DNA from: Anaerolineae bacterium
GTDB taxonomy: Bacteria; Chloroflexota; Anaerolineae; 4572-78; J111
Direction: 5' to 3'
NCBI GenBank assembly: GCA_023151115.1
Contig: JAKLJP010000031.1
Location: 1-64,000, forward strand
Length of the DNA: 64,000 nucleotides
Part shown: piece by piece, positions 59,761 to 64,000 of the stretch
Layout: every line of letters begins with the position of its first letter
Position numbering within the stretch: the stretch's first letter is position 1
Translations under genes and position numbers: made by a program
The notes under the pieces: generated by a model
What the model saw: only the letters and a program-made list of their open reading frames with translations
Database searches by the model: none
Told to the model about the DNA's origin: nothing

Positions 59761-60072
59761 ATGGCCGGAAGAAAAAAAACTTATCAAGTCGAGGTAGATG
59801 AAAAGCAAGGCAAATTCTTGAAGGAGGTAGGGGCTGCCCGCAAAAGTCCGGTGGCAGAAGTGCAACGGGCCAGGATAATTTTAACCTGTGCTGACCATCC
59901 TGACTGGAGCGATAGTCAAGTAGCGGCTGAAGTGGGCTGCTCAGAAGGACAAGTCCGCAAGTGGCGGAAGCGGTGGTGTCAAAGCCATAGTTTGAAAGAA
60001 GCACCCCGGAGCGGACGGCCTCGGCTTTTTTCCCCCTCAAGTCCGCGCCCAAACGACGGCCCTGGCTTGTAG
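59761..60072 (+). CDS. IS630 transposase, N-terminal (helix-turn-helix) frame
   Basis: 103 residues with a helix-turn-helix that binds the IS ends: [20 protein letters not shown], then [20 protein letters not shown]. After RSGRPRL it hits TTTTTTCCCCC (60026-60036), where the frame must move by +1 to continue into the catalytic part; staying in frame it stops at 60072. This may be a programmed slip or a single-base mutation. Confidence 0.85.
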   Translation: MAGRKKTYQVEVDEKQGKFLKEVGAARKSPVAEVQRARIILTCADHPDWSDSQVAAEVGCSEGQVRKWRKRWCQSHSLKEAPRSGRPRLFSPSSPRPNDGPGL

Positions 60073-60091
60073 CCTGCCCCAGGAAGCGGCG

Positions 60092-60895
60092 GTGTCGCTG
60101 AGCCGTTGGAGTTGTGCCGAGTTGGCCGTGGCCTTGGTCAGTTTGGGCATCGTCGGTCAGATTGCGACTAGCACGGTCTGGCGCTGGTTGAAGGCCGAAC
60201 GTTTGAAGCCGTGGCGGTATCATCTGTGGCAACACATCCGTGATCCGCTTTTTCTGGACCGGGCCAAAGTGGTCTTGCAGCTGTATGAGCAAGCCCTTGA
60301 CCTGCTGAAAGCTGGGATTTGGGTCATTTGTGCCGATGAAAAGACCTCGCTTCAGGCCCGGCAAGGCATTGATGACCCTGTTCCGGCGACGACCGACCAG
60401 CCACTGCACCTGGCGGCCCGCTATATTCGCCGGGGAGCCTGCCAACTGTTCGCCGCTTTGAGTGTGGCTGATGGTCAAGTCTATGGCTGTTGTCGCCAGC
60501 GCAAATGTTTTGCCGACTTTCAAGCCTTCTGGCAAGAGGTGATCGTGCCCGAAGCTATCCGGCGGGGGGTGACAGAAATCCGGCTCATCCTGGACCACGG
60601 CCCAACCCATGCTCCCAAACGCCTGGAAGCGTGGCTGGCTCAACAACAACTTGAACAAGCCTGGCCCTTCACCGTCCAGGTGGTCTGGTTGCCCAAGTAT
60701 GCGTCCTGGCTCGATCAGATTGAGATTTGGTTTAGTGTCTTGCAACGTAAAGCGTTGACCCCCAACCATTTTACCGACCTGGAAGCCTTGAAACAACGCA
60801 TTTTGGACTTTATCGCTCATCATAATCTCTCGGCTAAACCCATTCGGTGGTCTTACACCGTTGCCAAACTTGAAGAAAAATTCGCTACGAACTAA
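60092..60895 (+). CDS. IS630 transposase, catalytic (DDE) frame
   Basis: 267 residues from the annotated ATG, but sequence similarity starts earlier, at [20 protein letters not shown] in this frame directly after the T-C tract. The catalytic triad is visible: Asp in [10 protein letters not shown], Asp in [13 protein letters not shown], Glu in [18 protein letters not shown]. The end [11 protein letters not shown] is typical of IS630. A product fused to the upstream helix-turn-helix frame would be about 375 residues, the usual size. Confidence 0.9.
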   Translation: MSLSRWSCAELAVALVSLGIVGQIATSTVWRWLKAERLKPWRYHLWQHIRDPLFLDRAKVVLQLYEQALDLLKAGIWVICADEKTSLQARQGIDDPVPATTDQPLHLAARYIRRGACQLFAALSVADGQVYGCCRQRKCFADFQAFWQEVIVPEAIRRGVTEIRLILDHGPTHAPKRLEAWLAQQQLEQAWPFTVQVVWLPKYASWLDQIEIWFSVLQRKALTPNHFTDLEALKQRILDFIAHHNLSAKPIRWSYTVAKLEEKFATN

Positions 60896-60919
60896 TGCAA
60901 TACTGTACTTTGGCCTGAC

Positions 60920-63900
60920 TCAGAACAGTTTTAACTGGAAACTCTCTTTTTCCTGGGCCGCTTTTCGAGCGGCCATTTTCTTGATTTCTTTCAGGGTATT
61001 TTCAATGTCGTTCAAAAAGGGGGAGGGTTGATTTTGATACTTTTGCCCAAACAGGAACCGAGTTTTGGCGTGGGTCAGCATAAGTCTTTGTTTGGCCCGT
61101 GTCATCCCCACATAAAACAGGCGGCGTTCTTCCTCTACATCAAAGGTTTTGCCGGGCATCTGATACGGCAGCAAATTCTCCTCACAGCCAACCATAAATA
61201 CCACCGGAAATTCCAGGCCCTTAGACGCATGCAAGGTCATTAACGTGACCCGATCCGCTCGCGGGTCATAAATATCGGTTTCCTTTTGCAAAGCGACCGA
61301 CTCCAAAAAGTCTGCCAGCCGGGTGGTAAAAGGGATAGCAAAGCGGACAAGCTGCTGAAGACGCGCTTCACTTTTCTCATCCCATTGACGCTGCGGCCCG
61401 ACAAACTGCCGAACAGACTCGATCAATCCGGCTACAGTGAGTGAATCGGCGCTGTTTTTGAGATTGCTCAAAAACGGCTTGAGCTGTTTAACCAGTTTCG
61501 ACGGCCACTTGCTCTCAAGCTGAAAGGTCGTGTCGGGGTTATAGATAAACCATAAACAGGCCAACAGTTCTTTGACTTCTTTATGTTCGTAAAAGGGGGT
61601 CTGGCCTACGGTTTGGTAGGGGATGCCGGAGCGATCAAAAGCTTCGATCAGGGGCAGGCATTGCGCTCCCAGCCGGTAAAGCACGGCGAAATCGGCAAAA
61701 GAGCGGCCGGCAGCGCTGTCTTCACTTTGCACCCGGCCGCTATCCAATGAAAAGTAACTCAATCCGCCGACCATCTTTTCGATCTCATGGACAACATACT
61801 CCGCCTCGGCTTTCTCCGTCGGCGCTTGATAAACCTCGATCCGGGTCGGGTCAATCACTTCGGACCAGAGTTCGAGCGCCCGGCGTTCCGGGGCTTTGGC
61901 GATAACCTGGCTTGAAGCATCCAGAATAAGTTGGGTAGAGCGATAGTTCTGGCTCAACGGGAGGGTTTTGGCCCCCGGAAAATCCTGCGTAAAGGTGAGG
62001 AAATAGGCCCGGTCGGCCCCGCGAAAGCCATAGATGGCCTGAGCCGGATCGCCGATAACGCACAGGTTGGTCTCCGGCCCGGTCAACAGCCGCAGCAGGC
62101 GATACTGGGCCAGGTTGACATCCTGGTATTCATCCACCGAAATCCAGCGGAAACGGACTTGATAGCTTTGTTGAACGTCGGGAAAGGTTTCAAGCAGCTC
62201 CACCGCCCGCAGGATTAAATCGTCAAAATCCAACAGTTGGTTTTTCCGCAACGCCATTTCATAAGCCCGGTAAATCCGGCTCAATTCTGGACTATAGTGC
62301 GCCGGCAATTCCGGCGACTCCGGTCTCAAGAGTTGATTTTTGGCCGCCGAAATCTGCTCCAAAGCCTGCTGCTGCTCCGATTTACTCAAATCGGGCAAAC
62401 TCTGCTGGAGCATGGTTTGCCGGTCCTCCTCGCTGCCGATTAAAAAGTTGGGGGCAAGGTTTAACCGCTGCCCGGCTTCCCGCAGAATCAATGCCCCGAA
62501 GGCATGGAAGGTTTTGATGACAATCCGGCCGGCGACAGCCTCGCCCAATAAAGCCGTCAGGCGCGAGGTCATCTCGGCGGCGGCTTTGTTGGTGAAGGTA
62601 ATCGCCAGAATTTGCTCGGCGGCGACGCCTTGCTCAAGGATGAGGTGAGCAATCCGGTAAGTGAGGGTGCGGGTTTTTCCGGTCCCCGGTCCGGCGACGA
62701 TGATCAGCGGCGCATCAGTACATTCTGCCGCCTCGCGCTGTTGAGCATTAAGACCGGCCAAGATGGTTTCGGACTGGGGGATAGTGGGAATTTCAAAAGA
62801 CTGCTCTTCTGAAACGGCTTCTGGCTGGCTGAATAAATCTCCCTGTTTCCATTCAAAAGCGGACACGCCTTCTTTGAGTAGCATTGATTTGGCCGGGGTG
62901 GCAGCCAGGGCTGGCTCAGCTTTAGCCGGTTCAACGGCAGGCGCGAGCAGATGCAACTGGGCCGAAAACGAGGCCCGCTCTTGCGCCTCAAATAACTTAA
63001 TCACCCCGTACTCGCCATCATAGCCGCCGGCAATGCTGACTTCCCCCTGGCGCATGCGGCGAATGCCTTCGGCCAGAAGTGGCCCACCTGCTCGCTCGAT
63101 GTCGGCCAGGGGCAAGTCTTGCAAAATTGCCAGTTCCGGCCCCAACTTGCTCAGCAGGTCGTGGTAACGCTGAACGGCCTGTTTGGAGGTCGCGCCCACG
63201 CCCAACACTTCGGCCAGCACTTCCGGCAGCGGGATCAAACTCTGGAAGGGCTGCGGGCGAGGCGGCTTCTCGCCTTCGGGCCGGTCGGCCAGCATTTCGA
63301 CGCGATGCATCACCCCCACTGTAACCGGCTTGCCGCAGCTCGAACATAGCCCTTGTTGGGCCAGGGTGGTCTGCGGATGCCAGCGGATTTCGCACTTGCG
63401 GTGGCCGTCGTAATGGTATTTGCCTTCTTCGGGAAAAAACTCAATCGTACCCAAAAATTTGGTCGGGTCGCCTGTTTTTAAGGCTTCAAAAATGGCCGGA
63501 TAGGACAGTTCGGTGTCAAATTGATTGGCTTCGCGGGCCAGCTTTTGGGGTGAGTGAGCGTCGGAATTGGAGACGAGAGTGTAACGATCCAGGGCCGACA
63601 CCCGCCAGTTCATGGGCGGGTCCGACGACAGGCCGGTTTCCAGGGCAAAGATGTGCGGGGTCAGGTCGTCAAAACATTCCTCAACCGAGTCAAACCCGGA
63701 CTTTGAGCCAAGCAGGGCAAACCAGGGTGTCCAGATGTGGGCCGGGATGAGGTAATTCTGCGGGTCAATGGTGAGGATCAGTTCCAGCAGGTCGCGTGAG
63801 TCCAGGCCCAGGATAGGCCGGCCATCAGAGCGGATGTTGCCGATCCTTTCCAATGCAGCCTGAATTTTTTCCACAGCCTCAAAGCTGGGGGCAAAGATGA

Positions 63901-64000
63901 CATTGTGAATCTTGCGGACCTGTTCATGCTTTTTGTAAATACTGCTGATTTCGCCGGCCAGCATAAAGCGCACCGGGGCATGGCAGGCCGGGAAGACCTG
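60920..64000 (-). CDS. Endonuclease Q-UvrD helicase fusion, N-terminus beyond the window
   Basis: The frame stays open to the right edge (first codons in view read PACHAPVRFMLAGEISS), so the start lies outside; the internal ATG at 63973 is not the start. The first 350 visible residues are the PHP-fold endonuclease Q: IHNVIFAPSFEAVEKIQAAL, ALETGLSSDPPMNWR, VSNSDAHSPQKLAREAN, EEGKYHYDGHRKC and CSSCGKPVTVGVMHRVE with a zinc site. After a linker, a full UvrD/PcrA-type superfamily 1 helicase follows: IIVAGPGTGKTRTLTYR, LAITFTNKAAAEM, ISVDEYQDVN, GDPAQAIYGFRGA, LSQNYRST, VTLMTLHASKGLEFPVV and VGMTRAKQRLML. EndoQ nicks DNA at deaminated bases; the fusion couples nicking to unwinding. The IS630 element sits about 6 bases past its stop. 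Confidence 0.93.
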   Translation of the reverse strand, partial: QVFPACHAPVRFMLAGEISSIYKKHEQVRKIHNVIFAPSFEAVEKIQAALERIGNIRSDGRPILGLDSRDLLELILTIDPQNYLIPAHIWTPWFALLGSKSGFDSVEECFDDLTPHIFALETGLSSDPPMNWRVSALDRYTLVSNSDAHSPQKLAREANQFDTELSYPAIFEALKTGDPTKFLGTIEFFPEEGKYHYDGHRKCEIRWHPQTTLAQQGLCSSCGKPVTVGVMHRVEMLADRPEGEKPPRPQPFQSLIPLPEVLAEVLGVGATSKQAVQRYHDLLSKLGPELAILQDLPLADIERAGGPLLAEGIRRMRQGEVSIAGGYDGEYGVIKLFEAQERASFSAQLHLLAPAVEPAKAEPALAATPAKSMLLKEGVSAFEWKQGDLFSQPEAVSEEQSFEIPTIPQSETILAGLNAQQREAAECTDAPLIIVAGPGTGKTRTLTYRIAHLILEQGVAAEQILAITFTNKAAAEMTSRLTALLGEAVAGRIVIKTFHAFGALILREAGQRLNLAPNFLIGSEEDRQTMLQQSLPDLSKSEQQQALEQISAAKNQLLRPESPELPAHYSPELSRIYRAYEMALRKNQLLDFDDLILRAVELLETFPDVQQSYQVRFRWISVDEYQDVNLAQYRLLRLLTGPETNLCVIGDPAQAIYGFRGADRAYFLTFTQDFPGAKTLPLSQNYRSTQLILDASSQVIAKAPERRALELWSEVIDPTRIEVYQAPTEKAEAEYVVHEIEKMVGGLSYFSLDSGRVQSEDSAAGRSFADFAVLYRLGAQCLPLIEAFDRSGIPYQTVGQTPFYEHKEVKELLACLWFIYNPDTTFQLESKWPSKLVKQLKPFLSNLKNSADSLTVAGLIESVRQFVGPQRQWDEKSEARLQQLVRFAIPFTTRLADFLESVALQKETDIYDPRADRVTLMTLHASKGLEFPVVFMVGCEENLLPYQMPGKTFDVEEERRLFYVGMTRAKQRLMLTHAKTRFLFGQKYQNQPSPFLNDIENTLKEIKKMAARKAAQEKESFQLKLF

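Larger units (their letters stand above)
59669..60914 (+). mobile_element. IS630-family insertion sequence
   Basis: Left end CTAAGTACAGCTTTGCCTAA at 59669 and right end, read inverted, CCAAAGTACAGTATTGCATT at 60914, sharing AAGTACAG, TTGC and TTCGTA blocks over about 35 bases. It holds a two-part transposase. The outer bases are TA on the left and TT on the right, so a clean TA duplication is not seen. A related end lies in the aceK 3' end at 41-75. Inserted in the short gap between the CcrM-like gene and the end of the EndoQ-UvrD gene. Confidence 0.85.

Overview
The window reads as chromosomal DNA from a GC-moderate, gene-dense, non-proteobacterial bacterium, most likely a Chloroflexota (Anaerolineae-like) genome. 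This is inferred from the mix of genes: archaeal-style HerA/NurA and HAS-barrel proteins, an endonuclease Q-UvrD fusion, a bacterial microcompartment locus built around DeoC and RpiB-like proteins, secreted SdrD-B/NBR1-Ig and FG-GAP proteins (one ending in YLPLVRK), CimA-based isoleucine synthesis and a CcrM-type methyltransferase. No rRNA or taxonomic marker in the window proves it.

Layout. 0-4 kb: aceK (its 3' end runs into an IS630-type terminal repeat), a decayed HTH/PIN pair, hutU. 4-16 kb: a tandem nucleoside-deoxyribosyltransferase-like protein, a non-pyrrolysine MttB-family methyltransferase, a zinc alcohol dehydrogenase, a YbaK-type deacylase, an AT-richer restriction-modification pair, an FAD-dependent amine oxidase-like enzyme, then an NAD-salvage cluster (nicotinamidase-like, SPFH protein, nicotinate phosphoribosyltransferase) behind a promoter overlapped by palindromic candidate operators. 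16-22 kb: a surface protein, gene remnants, an FAH-family enzyme, and tig-clpP-clpX with an extraordinary acidic insert in trigger factor. 22-36 kb: a MITE-like element, a PfkB kinase, a secreted lipoprotein, a tandem GNAT, then metallophosphoesterase-NurA-HAS-pentapeptide, deaminase, solitary MNT nucleotidyltransferase, MscS, HerA and signal peptidase I. 36-42 kb: the microcompartment locus (RpiB-like, DeoC, YgiT zinc finger, three pentameric shell proteins, an unknown protein, a REC-ParA fusion, a class II aldolase), followed by tRNA-Glu. 42-49 kb: two surface/membrane proteins, lon, an IS66 wreck. 49-58 kb: a manganese (yybP-ykoY) riboswitch with terminator ahead of a TerC transporter, leuC-leuD, class I aldolase FbaB, cimA, a second YbaK protein, and an FG-GAP protein broken at a 12-G tract. 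58-64 kb: a CcrM-like methyltransferase, an IS630 element, and the EndoQ-UvrD fusion that runs off the right edge.

The most striking unexplained structure is not a gene. More than twenty intergenic gaps hold an imperfect hairpin whose arms are themselves short direct repeats. Different loci use different units (for example TGCGTGG, GTAGCAG, GAGGCGAG, GGAAGGTT, CTTGCGT, CCGCCGA), but the same units recur at distant loci. They lie after genes, in 5' leaders, inside operons and in divergent gaps, so simple termination does not explain them. Three of them separate the consecutive microcompartment shell genes.

The microcompartment locus is the best candidate for a system: DeoC carries an N-terminal and the class II aldolase a C-terminal amphipathic helix of encapsulation-peptide type, each joined to a cysteine cluster, the RpiB-like protein lacks the usual catalytic cysteine, and a ParA-type ATPase with a receiver domain sits between the shell genes and the aldolase.
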